Notes: generated from the letters alone by a model not told the origin. A DNA stretch of 64,000 nt from an uncultured delta proteobacterium (GCA_900079685.1 LT599018.1:2577335-2641334), one strand, 5' to 3'; positions 9,271 to 18,066 are shown, counted from the stretch's first letter. Numbers and translations: made by a program.

Positions 9271-10059
9271 ATGAAAAATTATAGTTTGAAAAAGGACATT
9301 CTGGCGGGCAAACGTCTGGCCGGCATATGGGCCCAGGCCCCGTGCGAGGAGATCGTGGAAGTCATAGGCTACTCCGGCTATGATTTCGCCGTTGTTGACA
9401 TGGAGCACGGCTGCATCGGCCTGGAGACCGCCGAACGCATGGTGCGCGCGTCCGATGCGGTCAACCTGCCGGTGTTCGTCCGGGTTCTGGACAACCAGCC
9501 CACCATGATAATGAAAGCGCTGGAAACCGGCGCCGCCGGGGTTGTGGTGCCCAACGTCTGCTCCGTCGCGGACGCGGAAAAGGCCGTGAAGGCCGCCAAG
9601 TACGCGCCGCACGGCACCAGGGGCGCCTGCCCCTTTGTGCGCTCCGCCAACCACAACACCATCCCCACGGCGGAGATGATCGCCCAGGACGGCGCCATCA
9701 TCGTGTGTCTGCTCATCGAGGGCACGCAGGCTTTCGCCGATTTTGACGCCATCCTCACAATACCGGGCGCGGACTGCATCATGCTCGGCCCGGTGGACCT
9801 CTCCTTCTCTCTCGGCGTGGGCGGCCGGCTTGACCACCCGAAAGTCAAGGAAGCCATTGCCATGATGGCGAAAAAGGGCAAAGACGCGGGCAAACCCGTC
9901 ATCGCCAACATCTTCCATCCGGACGGCGCCGAAATCCGCAAGCAGGCCGCCGAACTGTACGGCATGGGGGTGAACGCCATCATCTGCAACACGGACAAAA
10001 CCGCGCTCATCGCGGGGATGCTCGCCTTTACCGAGGCTCTGCGCCAGGCCGCGAAATAG
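9271..10059 (+). CDS. HpcH/HpaI aldolase family protein
   Basis: 262 aa, (beta/alpha)8 class II aldolase of the HpaI/2,4-dihydroxyhept-2-ene-1,7-dioic acid aldolase type, which cleaves 4-hydroxy-2-oxoacids with a divalent metal. DMEHG near residue 45, a PNVCSV segment and LIEG...LGPVDLSFSLG near 150-185 match the family's metal and substrate loops. AAGGAGGGG lies eight bases before the ATG. The natural substrate cannot be read from context; the gene is flanked by its own terminator. Confidence 0.88.
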   Translation: MKNYSLKKDILAGKRLAGIWAQAPCEEIVEVIGYSGYDFAVVDMEHGCIGLETAERMVRASDAVNLPVFVRVLDNQPTMIMKALETGAAGVVVPNVCSVADAEKAVKAAKYAPHGTRGACPFVRSANHNTIPTAEMIAQDGAIIVCLLIEGTQAFADFDAILTIPGADCIMLGPVDLSFSLGVGGRLDHPKVKEAIAMMAKKGKDAGKPVIANIFHPDGAEIRKQAAELYGMGVNAIICNTDKTALIAGMLAFTEALRQAAK

Positions 10060-10080
10060 CCCGCGCCGCACGATACCCGC

Positions 10081-10128
10081 CGAAAAACAGCAAAAGCCCT
10101 GCCGGAAGGCAGGGCTTTTGCTGTTTTC
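10081..10128. terminator. Bidirectional terminator between the aldolase and dnaJ
   Basis: Long stem with AAAAGCCCTGCC / GGCAGGGCTTTT as its core and a GGAA loop, flanked by A-rich and T-rich tracts. It can end both the plus-strand aldolase transcript and the minus-strand dnaJ transcript. Confidence 0.85.
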
Positions 10129-10146
10129 GCGCGGCGGGCAAGGCGC

Positions 10147-11262
10147 TCAGTCAAGGCCCATGGCCTTGCCGACTTTTTTGAACATGGTTTTGGCCTTGTT
10201 CAGGGGTTTTTCGGCCTCGGCCTCGGCAAAGGCTTTGAGCAGTTCTTCCTGCTTGGCGGAAAGAGCGGTCGGCGTCAGCACCCGGACTTCCACCAGCAGG
10301 TCGCCCTTGCGGCTGGTGTTGACGATGGGAAGCCCGCCGCCCGCAAGACGGAACACTTCGCCGCTCTGGGTGCCTTTGGGAATTTCCATGCGCATGGGTT
10401 CGTCCAGGCCCGGCACTTCGATGGAATCGCCAAGGGCCGCCTGGACCATGGTGATGTCCTGGGTCAGCAGGAGGTGCGCCCCGTCGCGCTGGAACACGGG
10501 GTCGTCCTCAACCTCGAGAACGACGTACAAATCGCCGGGAGGCCCGCCGTAAATGCCGGGTTCGCCCTCGCCGCGCAGGCGCAGGCGGTTGCCGGAGTCA
10601 ACGCCGGGCGGGATGCGCACGGACAGTTCGCGGGTTTCCTGGATGGTCGTGGCGCCCTTGCAGCGCGGGCAGGGGGTTTTGATGTACTGGCCCGTGCCGT
10701 GGCAGGCGGGGCAGGGTTGGGATATCTGGAAAAATCCCTGGCTGAACCGCACCTGGCCCGCGCCGCCGCACTGGGGGCAGGTTTCCGGGCTGGTGCCGGG
10801 AGCCGCGCCGGAGCCGGAACATTCCGGGCAGGTGACTTTTTTGGGTATTTTCAGGGAGACTTCGTCCCCCTTGGCCGCCTGGCGCAGGGAAATGGTCAAA
10901 TTGTAGCGCAAGTTCGCCCCGGCCTGGGCGCGGGTGCGGGTGCGGCCTGTGGAAAATCCGAACAGGTCGCCGAAAATGTCGCTGAAGTGCGAGAAAATAT
11001 CCTCGTTGCTGGCAAAGGGGCCGAACCCGTTCCCGTTGACGCCCTCATGCCCGAACTTGTCGTAGCGGACGCGTTTTTCCGGGTCGCGCAGCACGTCATA
11101 GGCTTCGGCGGCTTCCTTGAACTTTTGTTCCGCTTCCGCGTCGCCGGGGTTCCTGTCCGGATGGTACTTGAGCGCCATCTGGCGGTAAGACCGTTTTATC
11201 TCGTCGCCGGACGCGGTGCGGGCAACTTCCAGAATTTCGTAGTAATCGCGCTTCATGGACAT
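10147..11262 (-). CDS. dnaJ: Chaperone protein DnaJ
   Basis: 371 aa Hsp40 co-chaperone that stimulates DnaK ATPase. The J domain is at residues 5-70 with HPD at 34-36, then a G/F linker. Four CxxCxGxG zinc motifs (CPECSGSG, CPQCGGAG, CPACHGTG, CPRCKGAT) span about 145-205, the last one slightly diverged (GAT for GxG). The C-terminal substrate-binding domain follows. dnaK and grpE are not adjacent; instead rpoZ lies upstream on the same strand. Confidence 0.95.
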   Translation of the reverse strand: MSMKRDYYEILEVARTASGDEIKRSYRQMALKYHPDRNPGDAEAEQKFKEAAEAYDVLRDPEKRVRYDKFGHEGVNGNGFGPFASNEDIFSHFSDIFGDLFGFSTGRTRTRAQAGANLRYNLTISLRQAAKGDEVSLKIPKKVTCPECSGSGAAPGTSPETCPQCGGAGQVRFSQGFFQISQPCPACHGTGQYIKTPCPRCKGATTIQETRELSVRIPPGVDSGNRLRLRGEGEPGIYGGPPGDLYVVLEVEDDPVFQRDGAHLLLTQDITMVQAALGDSIEVPGLDEPMRMEIPKGTQSGEVFRLAGGGLPIVNTSRKGDLLVEVRVLTPTALSAKQEELLKAFAEAEAEKPLNKAKTMFKKVGKAMGLD

Positions 11263-11370
11263 ATTATAGTTCTTAAAAAACGAAAGTCACGGCAAAGGGT
11301 TTGCGGCGACTTTCGGTTGAGGGCGGGCCTTCGCGCGCACCGCGCGAAAAAACGGCTGCGGAGCCGCTGC

Positions 11371-11604
11371 CTAGTCTTCGTCGGGCTGCACGGGGGACGT
11401 GATCGGGTTGTAGTAGGAGAGGTCTTCGGGCATAACCTTTCCCGCCGCGATTTCGCGCAGCGCGGTAACCACTTCCTTGTTTTTGGAGCCTACAAGGGCT
11501 TCGTAGCCTTCACGATACTGCTGCACGCGTTTGATGGCCATCTGCACAAGCAGAAAGCGGTTGTCCACGCGTTCCTGGCAATCTTCAACGGTAATACGGG
11601 CCAT
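11371..11604 (-). CDS. rpoZ: RNA polymerase omega subunit
   Basis: 77 aa; assists assembly of the beta' subunit. The MARITVEDC start and the [15 protein letters not shown] helix are diagnostic. The start at 11604 is fixed by AAGGAGG upstream; an in-frame start 28 codons earlier reads into the promoter. It is followed by dnaJ after 108 bases containing a weak hairpin, so readthrough into dnaJ is likely. Confidence 0.92.
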   Translation of the reverse strand: MARITVEDCQERVDNRFLLVQMAIKRVQQYREGYEALVGSKNKEVVTALREIAAGKVMPEDLSYYNPITSPVQPDED

Positions 11605-11678
11605 GGGGGCCTCCTTCAAAAAGAGAATGCCGCACTCGGCGTGCATTGTGCGCGTTATGCGCATTTGGAACAGCAACA

Positions 11679-11705
11679 GATATAGCAAGCCTCAATACCT
11701 GTCAA
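11679..11705 (-). promoter_or_regulatory. Sigma-70-type promoter of rpoZ-dnaJ
   Basis: On the minus strand TTGACA (11705-11700) is followed after 15 bases by TATATC, or after 17 by TATCTG. It lies about 75 bases upstream of the rpoZ start and just after the tyrA stop. Confidence 0.6.
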
Positions 11706-11720
11706 GGCGGTAGTGGCTAC

Positions 11721-12488
11721 CTACTCTTCGAACCAGACCCGCGCCTCGGCGACCATTTTTTCCAGCTCGTCCGGACCGGCGGTTTGCAGCGTCGCGGCGA
11801 GTTCCTTGAGGATGCCGGGGAACAGGGGGTTGGCGGCGCTGAATTCGCCGAACATGGCCGCGCCGCTTGTGAGCTCGCTTCTGGCCGCTTCCAGAAAGCG
11901 CAGGAACGAGGGCGTGACGTAGGGGGCAAGGTTTTCGTGCCTGGCTGCGGCGGAAAAATACGCCGCCGACAAGGCGAAATGCAGGGATTGGGTTATGCCG
12001 ACCGCGCTGTCGTGCTCCGCCGCCGTTGCCGTAAAGGGAACGCAGCCGATTTCGCGGAACAGGGAGGCAACGCGGTCCATGGCCTCGTCCGTGGCGTTTT
12101 TGCCGCGCACCAGGGCTACTTTCCCGCCCGTCTGCCCGTTTTCCGGGCCGAAAAGCGGGTGGGTCCCGACGACGGGGCCGTCAAACCGCTCCTCCATCCA
12201 GCGCATGGGGTTGATTTTCACGGAGCACACGTCCGAGAGGATCTGCCCCTCCCTCAGGTAGGGGCGTATGCGGTCGAGGGTTTCCGGCATGGCGGGCGCG
12301 GGAACGCAGAGCAGAACCACGTCCCCCAGGGGGATGCCGTTGGCGAGATCCCCGTCCCGGAAGGCCGCGCGGCCGGAACCGTCGCGGGTTCTGTTCACAA
12401 CGTGCACGGGGCGGCGTTTTCCCCAGGCCTCATGGAACATGGCGCCCATGCGGCCCCGCGTTCCGACAAGTGTAACGGAAAAATTCAT
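11721..12488 (-). CDS. tyrA: Prephenate dehydrogenase
   Basis: 255 aa; oxidatively decarboxylates prephenate to 4-hydroxyphenylpyruvate for tyrosine. Rossmann loop VGTRGRMG at residues 8-15 replaces the canonical GxGxxG. SDVCSVK and GTHPLFGPENG are the conserved family blocks. It is shorter than two-domain TyrA proteins: no chorismate mutase and no C-terminal ACT domain. Its ATG overlaps the aroA stop by four bases, and it is the last gene of the aromatic operon. Confidence 0.9.
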   Translation of the reverse strand: MNFSVTLVGTRGRMGAMFHEAWGKRRPVHVVNRTRDGSGRAAFRDGDLANGIPLGDVVLLCVPAPAMPETLDRIRPYLREGQILSDVCSVKINPMRWMEERFDGPVVGTHPLFGPENGQTGGKVALVRGKNATDEAMDRVASLFREIGCVPFTATAAEHDSAVGITQSLHFALSAAYFSAAARHENLAPYVTPSFLRFLEAARSELTSGAAMFGEFSAANPLFPGILKELAATLQTAGPDELEKMVAEARVWFEE

Positions 12489-13849
12489 AAATCCTCTGTG
12501 ATGCGCGAATCGGGATGGATCGTCCGCCAGGCCTGCCAGAACGAGGGGAACGATTTGCTCACGCAGCCCGGGTCGTCCAGCATGATCCTATTGTTCACGA
12601 GCTCGAACAGCGCGAGGCTCATGGCCATGCGGTGATCGTTGTGGGCGGAGAATTGGAGCGTCTCCCCGGAGACCGCGGGCGGGGGAGTGATGACCATGGC
12701 ATCGCCGGAGATGGTGATCCGGCAGCCTGTTTTGGCCAGTTCCGCGGTGGGCGCCTGGATGCGGTCGCTTTCCTTGACCCGCAAAGAATCCACTCCCCTG
12801 AGGGTCGTCTGCCCCTCGGCCAGGCAGGCCAGAACCGCGACCGTGGGAACGAGGTCCGGGCAGTGGCTCATGTCGCGCTTGATGCCGCGCAAAGGGCCGG
12901 GGCTGACGGTAACCGCGTTGCCTTTCCATCTGACGGTCGCGCCCATGGCTTCGAGGATGTCGAGGATGGCCCTGTCGCCCTGGATGGAAGCGCGGCGCAG
13001 GTTGGTGACCGTGACCGGGTTCGGCCCGATGGCGCCGGCGGCCAGCAGGTAGGAGGCGCCGCTGTAGTCGCCTTCCACCGCGGCGGTGCTGCCGGTCAAG
13101 GGGCGGTAAGTTCCCCGGCGGATGCTGAAACGGACCGCGCCCGGATAGACGGTTTGCATTTCCCGCCAGTCTGTTTCCACCCATTCCCCGTTTTGGAGGG
13201 TCGCGACGGAAACGCGGCAGCCGGAGTCTTCCATCGTCTGCAACGTCAGGCCGACGTAAGGCCAGGACGCCACCCGCTCCCCGGCGAGGGCGAGGCGCAG
13301 GCCGTTTTCCGCCAGGGGGCCCGCCAGCAGAAGGCCGGACAGGAACTGGCTGGAAATTTCGGTCCGGACCGGCAACCAGGAATCTTCCATCTGAAAAAGT
13401 CCGCGCGCGGTAAGCGTCAGGGGAAGGAAGCCCGGCTCCTTCTGGAAGCGGATTGCCGCGCCGAGGATGGCGAGCGTTTCCAGGAGTTCGGCCATGGGCC
13501 GCTCCTCAAGGCGCGGCGCGCCGTGAATGGCGAAGGAGCCGTTGCCCGCCGCCAACAGCGCCGTGAGGAGCCTGCACGATGTGCCGGATTCCCCCATGAA
13601 GCACGAAACCGGTTTTTCGCGCCCGCCGTGGGGAGGGCCGTCCATGCCGGCGACCGTGTACGCGCCCGGCCCGGTTCTGTCTATGACGACGCCGACCCCC
13701 CGCAGCACCTCGATGGTCCGCGCGATGTCATCGCTTTCCAGCACATGGGAAAGACGCGACGTCCCTCTGGCAAGGGACGCCGTGATCAGTTTCCTGTGTG
13801 AAAAGGACTTGGACGGCGGCGCGGCCACCGTGATGGGCATTTTCCTCAT
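12485..13849 (-). CDS. aroA: 3-phosphoshikimate 1-carboxyvinyltransferase (EPSP synthase)
   Basis: 454 aa; joins PEP to shikimate-3-phosphate. Visible are the N-terminal PPSKSFSHRKLI substrate loop, GESGTSCRLLTALLA in the place of the GNAGTAxR motif (Glu-Ser for Asn-Ala), a RVKESDR motif and NDHRMAMS near the C-terminus. The changes in the GNAGT loop are typical of diverged class II-like enzymes. It overlaps pheA and tyrA by four bases each, giving translational coupling. Confidence 0.93.
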   Translation of the reverse strand: MRKMPITVAAPPSKSFSHRKLITASLARGTSRLSHVLESDDIARTIEVLRGVGVVIDRTGPGAYTVAGMDGPPHGGREKPVSCFMGESGTSCRLLTALLAAGNGSFAIHGAPRLEERPMAELLETLAILGAAIRFQKEPGFLPLTLTARGLFQMEDSWLPVRTEISSQFLSGLLLAGPLAENGLRLALAGERVASWPYVGLTLQTMEDSGCRVSVATLQNGEWVETDWREMQTVYPGAVRFSIRRGTYRPLTGSTAAVEGDYSGASYLLAAGAIGPNPVTVTNLRRASIQGDRAILDILEAMGATVRWKGNAVTVSPGPLRGIKRDMSHCPDLVPTVAVLACLAEGQTTLRGVDSLRVKESDRIQAPTAELAKTGCRITISGDAMVITPPPAVSGETLQFSAHNDHRMAMSLALFELVNNRIMLDDPGCVSKSFPSFWQAWRTIHPDSRITEDL

Positions 13850-15021
13850 GCACCGGAACCTTTCTGCATATATCTCCCGGCGGGGTACGCGCCGAGGATG
13901 CGGAAACTATGGCAGTGTTCGCGGACGATATCAAGTAGGGGGGCATGCTTTGTATCGGTCAGGTCGCAGGAGACGTCGCAAAAGAAGATGTACTTCCAGC
14001 GTTCCAGGTGCATGGGGCGCGATTCGAGCTTGTTCATGTTGACGCCCGCCGCCGCGAAGCACTGCAGCACGTTCGCCAGCGCGCCGGGTTTGTCCGCCAG
14101 GGTGAAGAGAACCGAGGTCTTGACCGCGCCGTCTTCCCCGCTTCCGGCTTGGCCGCTTGCCGGGGCCGGGGCGGGCTCGGGGCCGATGCACACGAAGCGG
14201 GTCCAGTTGTCGCTGGTGTCCTCGATGCTCCGGGCAAGCACGGCGAGGCCCAGGCGCGGGGCAAGGCTGCCGTGCCCCACTGCCGCCGCGTTCCGTTCGG
14301 CGAGCACTTTATGGGCGGCGGCCGCCGTGCTGTCCACGGAAATCAGTTCGGCTTGGGGCAGATTGGCGCGCAGCCACCCGGCGCACTGGCCCAGGGCCTG
14401 CGGGTGGGAGTACACGGTTTTGATACCGGCAAGGGCCGCCTCGCGGGACATCAGACTGTGGCTGATGCGGCTGAACCATTCGGCCTGGATGTGCACGGCG
14501 TGGGCCGCGAAAAGGTCGATGCTCTGCACGATGGTGCCGTGCAGGGAGTTTTCCAGCGGGATAACGCCCAGTCCGCAATCGCGGTTTTCCACGGCCTTGA
14601 AAATGTCGTCAAACCGGGGCATGGCCCAAAAATCCATGGAGTTGCCGAGAAATTCCGTGGCGGCCATGTGGGAGAAGGTGCCCTCCGGCCCCAGAAACGC
14701 CACTTTAAGCGGGTTTTGCAGCGCGCGGGAAGAGGAAAGTATCTCGCGGTAAATAGTCCGCAAATGCGTGCTCGGCAGGGGGCCGCTGTTTTTTTCCAGC
14801 AGCGTTTCCATGAGCAGTTCCTCGCGTTCCGGGCGGAACACGGGGCTGCCCTGTTCGCGTTTTACGGCTCCCGCCGCGAGGCTGGCCGAGGCCCTGCGGT
14901 TGAGCAGTTCCAGAAGGGCGTTGTCAATGGCGTCTATTTCGCGGCGCAGGCCTTCCAGGCCGGACTGCTCGCGGCGGTCGGCGGAAGGAGGCGCCGCCTC
15001 CGTATGGGGTGTGGTATGCAT
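13846..15021 (-). CDS. pheA: Bifunctional chorismate mutase / prephenate dehydratase
   Basis: 391 aa P-protein that makes phenylpyruvate from chorismate. An AroQ-type mutase helix bundle lies at about 22-105 (GLRREIDAIDNALLELLNRR), then the dehydratase from 112 with GPEGTFSHMAA and the catalytic Thr motif NWTRF near 275. A C-terminal ACT domain carries the phenylalanine-binding KLESRP motif, so allosteric inhibition by phenylalanine is expected. It starts one base after the aroB' stop and overlaps aroA by four bases. Confidence 0.95.
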   Translation of the reverse strand: MHTTPHTEAAPPSADRREQSGLEGLRREIDAIDNALLELLNRRASASLAAGAVKREQGSPVFRPEREELLMETLLEKNSGPLPSTHLRTIYREILSSSRALQNPLKVAFLGPEGTFSHMAATEFLGNSMDFWAMPRFDDIFKAVENRDCGLGVIPLENSLHGTIVQSIDLFAAHAVHIQAEWFSRISHSLMSREAALAGIKTVYSHPQALGQCAGWLRANLPQAELISVDSTAAAAHKVLAERNAAAVGHGSLAPRLGLAVLARSIEDTSDNWTRFVCIGPEPAPAPASGQAGSGEDGAVKTSVLFTLADKPGALANVLQCFAAAGVNMNKLESRPMHLERWKYIFFCDVSCDLTDTKHAPLLDIVREHCHSFRILGAYPAGRYMQKGSGA

Positions 15022-15022
15022 G

Positions 15023-16033
15023 TCATTCCTCGGTTATGTCTTCGGTGATCCGGATGCCGAAATGCCTGCCCGCTGTGTCCTTGCGGCACAAGACCTTGTC
15101 GCCTTTTGCCAGGGAAACCACGCTCACGGGGTCGCCGCCGGGCCTGACAAGGTTTATGGTTTCCGCGTTCTGCAGGAAAATCGCGCCTTCCGTCCCGCCG
15201 TCAATCGTCGCTTTTATGAGCAGCATGGGCCGCTTTTCCACCTTGACCCTGCCGATGACCGCTGTTTCGGCCTTTCCGGCGTGGTCCACGATCAGCACGT
15301 CGTCCCCGGCCCGCAGCTCTTCCAGGTAGCGGGTCTTGTCGCCGGGCATGAGCGCGTAGGCGTGCACCGCCCCGGCATTCACCCGGAAGGGGCGCGGCGC
15401 CACGTAGTCGTTATGCTGGGTCTCTGCATTGACGAGAAAGGTGAAAGCCGCGGAATTGCCCACCAGCATGCCCTGGCCCGGGGAAAACCGGGAGAGGGTA
15501 TCCACGCAGACCCTGTGCCCCATGCCAACGGGCGTGACTTCCGTTATGACGGCTTCGCACAGGGACAGGGTTTCGTCCGCCAGGTTCAGGGCGGCGGCGA
15601 TGGCGCTGATCCCGGAAAGGGATTCTTTCGTCACCACCACGGCGTCCACGCCTTTTTCCAGGATGCCGGAGGCGAGCTTCGCTTCCGCCGCGCTCGTGAC
15701 CTCAAGGGCCAGGGTGGCGGCAAGGTCGCTTTTTTGGGCCCGGGCGCTGCTTTGGGCATGGGCCAGCAGATTTTCCACCGGGATGATTTCCCAGCCCTTG
15801 CGGAGCACGACGAGCGGGGCGGTTTTCATGGCTTCCAGCGCCTTGTGTTCGTCTTCCGCTCCGTTAAGGGCGACGAACACGGCCTCGGAACCGGAAAACA
15901 CGTCGCAGCGGGCGAGCGAGGCGGCGGTGGCCACGTGCTCCGCCGGGACGATGAGCCCGGTCGCGCCCCCTTCCAGGGCCAGGGTGACGTCTTCCGCCGC
16001 GTACGGGATGGATGTGAAGTAGAGCGCGCGCAT
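15023..16033 (-). CDS. aroB': 3-dehydroquinate synthase II (archaeal-type AroB')
   Basis: 336 aa from the ATG at 16033 with GAAGGAAT upstream. It catalyses the NAD-dependent oxidative deamination and cyclisation of ADTH to 3-dehydroquinate, the alternative entry to the shikimate pathway used by methanogens and some Deltaproteobacteria. The family pattern is clear: an N-terminal VTLALEGGATGLIVP, VVTKE, GMGHRVCVDTLS and RYLEELRAGD. It is one base downstream of the ADTH synthase gene, its functional partner. Confidence 0.92.
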   Translation of the reverse strand: MRALYFTSIPYAAEDVTLALEGGATGLIVPAEHVATAASLARCDVFSGSEAVFVALNGAEDEHKALEAMKTAPLVVLRKGWEIIPVENLLAHAQSSARAQKSDLAATLALEVTSAAEAKLASGILEKGVDAVVVTKESLSGISAIAAALNLADETLSLCEAVITEVTPVGMGHRVCVDTLSRFSPGQGMLVGNSAAFTFLVNAETQHNDYVAPRPFRVNAGAVHAYALMPGDKTRYLEELRAGDDVLIVDHAGKAETAVIGRVKVEKRPMLLIKATIDGGTEGAIFLQNAETINLVRPGGDPVSVVSLAKGDKVLCRKDTAGRHFGIRITEDITEE

Positions 16034-16034
16034 C

Positions 16035-16835
16035 TTATTCCTTCCCCAGGACTTCCATGGCCTGGTCAACGCTCCAGCCGGCATGCACGATGCCGGAAAG
16101 GGCCTGCACCATCAGGCGGGGCCTGGGATGCTGGAACACGTTGCGGCCTATGGAAATGCCCTTTGCCCCGGCTTTCATGGCGTCGCTGACCATCTGCACG
16201 AAGCCCCTGTTGGACTCGTGCTTGGGGCCGCCCGCGATGAGCACCGGGATGCAGCAGCCTTCCACCACCCGGTTGAAGGAATCCATGTCCCCGGTGTAGG
16301 GCACCTTGACCATGTCCGCGCCCAGTTCCGCCGCCACGCGCGCGCAGTGTGCCACAACCTCGGGCCCGAACGAATTCGGGATCTTCGGCCCCCGCCCGTA
16401 CATCATGACCAGGAGCGGCATGCCCCAGTCTTCCGCGATGCCCGCGATGCGGCCGAGGTCTTCGAGCATGCGCGCTTCCGAGGGATCGCCGAGGTTCACG
16501 TGCATGGAAACGCCGTCCGCGCCGAGCTTGATGGCGTCTTCAACCGTGGCGGTAAGAATCTTGGCGTTGGGATGGGGAGAAAGATCCGTGGAGGAGGAGA
16601 GGTGGAGGATAAGGCCGACGTCGCGCCCGCCCTTGCGGTGGCCGCAGCGGGCCAGGCCCTTGTGGCCGAGCACGGCGTCCGCGCCGCCTTCGGCCACTTC
16701 GCCCACAGCCCGGCGCATGTCCTCCAGCCCTTCAAGGGGCCCGACGGAAACGCCGTGGTCCATGGGCACGATGATGCAGTTCCCGGTCGCCCGGTTCATG
16801 AGCCGTTCCATCCGAATCGCTTTGCCGATATGCAT
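16035..16835 (-). CDS. aroA': 2-amino-3,7-dideoxy-D-threo-hept-6-ulosonate (ADTH) synthase
   Basis: 266 aa class I aldolase-fold enzyme that condenses an aspartate semialdehyde-derived unit with a 6-deoxy-5-ketofructose phosphate to start the alternative shikimate route. Start at 16835 ([13 protein letters not shown]). Conserved parts are [28 protein letters not shown] with the probable Schiff-base lysine, and AGGPK. First gene of the operon and preceded by the attenuator described below. Confidence 0.92.
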   Translation of the reverse strand: MHIGKAIRMERLMNRATGNCIIVPMDHGVSVGPLEGLEDMRRAVGEVAEGGADAVLGHKGLARCGHRKGGRDVGLILHLSSSTDLSPHPNAKILTATVEDAIKLGADGVSMHVNLGDPSEARMLEDLGRIAGIAEDWGMPLLVMMYGRGPKIPNSFGPEVVAHCARVAAELGADMVKVPYTGDMDSFNRVVEGCCIPVLIAGGPKHESNRGFVQMVSDAMKAGAKGISIGRNVFQHPRPRLMVQALSGIVHAGWSVDQAMEVLGKE

Positions 16836-16919
16836 AACAAGTCCTTTGTTCTGCGGCCAGGGCAGCCGTTGATTGAATGCGTAATCCCGTCCCTTCACCC
16901 GGCTCACGCCGGAAACCGC

Positions 16920-16957
16920 AAAAAAACAGGGCCGCCGGCATGATGCCTGCGGCCCTG
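16920..16957 (-). terminator. Attenuator terminator of the aromatic operon
   Basis: On the minus strand CAGGGCCGCAGGC, loop AUCAU, GCCGGCGGCCCUG (13-bp stem with one internal mismatch), then seven U. It lies between the leader peptide stop and the first gene (start at 16835), so readthrough must be regulated. Confidence 0.85.
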
Positions 16958-16978
16958 GGGTTGCGCTATTGCATGAAT

Positions 16979-17089
16979 CTATGCCGCACATCCCCTCCCG
17001 CAGGCGGTAGAAAAGCCAAAAAAGTAGAAGCCGTAAAAAAATACGGATTCACTCGGATAGCTATACCGGGCGGCGGTGATGTGATGCAT
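16979..17089 (-). CDS. Phe/Tyr-rich leader peptide of the aromatic operon
   Basis: 36-codon ORF starting at the ATG at 17089, with AGGA seven bases upstream. The middle reads [20 protein letters not shown]: five Phe plus two Tyr within ten residues ([10 protein letters not shown]), and two more Tyr just before. The stop is 21 bases before the terminator stem. Its codons for ACC GCC TGC GG provide the sequence GCCTGCGG (16998-17005), which is exactly complementary to CCGCAGGC (16945-16952) in the terminator's first arm. This is the arrangement of pheA/trp-type attenuators. It is probably regulatory and not a stable protein. Confidence 0.85.
   Translation of the reverse strand: MHHITAARYSYPSESVFFYGFYFFGFSTACGRGCAA
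16998..17005 (-). promoter_or_regulatory. Antiterminator arm of the attenuator
   Basis: GCCUGCGG in the leader mRNA, just downstream of the Phe/Tyr codons, can pair over all eight bases with CCGCAGGC at 16952-16945. A ribosome stalled at the Phe run leaves this arm free and prevents the terminator; a ribosome reaching the stop codon covers it. Confidence 0.8.
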
Positions 17090-17125
17090 GGAACAATCCT
17101 TACCGGCGTAATTGCCGTGCAGACG

Positions 17126-17154
17126 AGTTAATAAAGAAAGCAAAACGGTGTCAA
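17126..17154 (-). promoter_or_regulatory. Promoter of the aromatic operon leader
   Basis: Consensus -35 TTGACA at 17154-17149, followed by TATTAA (15-base spacer) or TTAACT (17-base spacer). It lies about 40 bases upstream of the leader peptide ATG. The -35 box is perfect; the -10 choice is uncertain. Confidence 0.7.
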
Positions 17155-17193
17155 GATTTTTTTTGATTTTTCCGTGCAAAATGAGCCGCTACC

Positions 17194-17222
17194 TTGACAT
17201 ATGCGCTCGATACGCCTATAGA
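17194..17222 (+). promoter_or_regulatory. Promoter of rpsD
   Basis: TTGACA, 17-base spacer, TATAGA: a near-consensus sigma-70 promoter. It predicts a 5' untranslated leader of about 160 nt before rpsD. It is divergent from the aromatic operon promoter, with about 40 bp between the two -35 boxes. Confidence 0.8.
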
Positions 17223-17388
17223 AGCCCTTCGCATCGGCCGAAAGGCTGACCTGGCCGTAGGCCCGCTGCCTCCTGAGGCGGCTCCGCGGCAGGAAGAGGG
17301 GAACGGTTCCCGTCTTCCACGCCGGCCCGAGATACTTGTTACGGGCGGCGTATCGCGCTCAATGCAGAGCGCAAGCAAAGGAGTAAAA

Positions 17389-17982
17389 ATGGCTACCAGC
17401 AGAAGTCCCCGTTTCAAATTGTGCCGCCGCCTCGGCGTCAACGTTTCCGGCCACCCCAAGGCCATGAACCGCACCCTTAAAGCCAAGGGCGCCCGCGGCC
17501 AGAAGAAAATGTCGGACTACGGTCTGCAACTTCTGGAAAAGCAGAAAATCAAAGCCTATTACGGCGTGCTCGAACGCCAGTTCGTGCGCTACTACGAAAA
17601 CGCCGCCAAAAGCTCGGACGTTACCGGCCACGCGCTGCTTAAAGCGCTTGAATGCCGCCTGGACAACATCGTGTACCGCCTCGGCATGGCCCGCTCCATC
17701 CGCCAGGCCCGCCAGCTTGTCAACCACGGCCACATCCAGGTCAACGGCAAGAAGGTGGATATCCCCTCCTACGGCCTCAAGGCCGGGGACATGATCCAGG
17801 TGCGCGAAAAATCCCGCAAGAATCCGCTGATTCTGGAAAACTTCCAGGGTTCCGCCGGTATTGGCGTGTCCTATGTGGAAAAGACCGAGGAACTGGGCGG
17901 CAAGCTGCTGCGCATTCCTTCCCGCGATGAAATCCCGGTGGACGTGAACGAAATTCTGGTCATCGAATTGTACTCCAAGTAA
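17389..17982 (+). CDS. rpsD: 30S ribosomal protein S4
   Basis: 197 aa from the ATG at 17389 (AAAGGAG upstream). Primary 16S rRNA-binding protein that nucleates the small subunit. An N-terminal S4 domain is followed by the S4 RNA-binding motif around residues 88-150 ([20 protein letters not shown], then [11 protein letters not shown]). The N-terminus keeps one Cys only (KLCRRLG), so it is the zinc-free form. It stands alone with its own promoter and terminator instead of being in the alpha operon with rpoA. Confidence 0.93.
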   Translation: MATSRSPRFKLCRRLGVNVSGHPKAMNRTLKAKGARGQKKMSDYGLQLLEKQKIKAYYGVLERQFVRYYENAAKSSDVTGHALLKALECRLDNIVYRLGMARSIRQARQLVNHGHIQVNGKKVDIPSYGLKAGDMIQVREKSRKNPLILENFQGSAGIGVSYVEKTEELGGKLLRIPSRDEIPVDVNEILVIELYSK

Positions 17983-18004
17983 TCCCGGAGCACGAGAAAA
18001 GAGA

Positions 18005-18041
18005 ACCGCCCGCGTTTGTACGACGCGGGCGGTTTTTTTTG
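18005..18041 (+). terminator. Terminator of rpsD
   Basis: ACCGCCCGCG / CGCGGGCGGT stem with a nine-base loop and an eight-T tail, 23 bases after the rpsD stop. Confidence 0.9.
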
Positions 18042-18066
18042 TTTTCTTTTTCCGGGGCGCCCGGCG

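Noticed and set aside
16979-17179. 66-codon version of the leader ORF starting at 17179
   Set aside because: That start lies upstream of the promoter's -10 region, so it would not be transcribed; the ATG at 17089 has a ribosome binding site.
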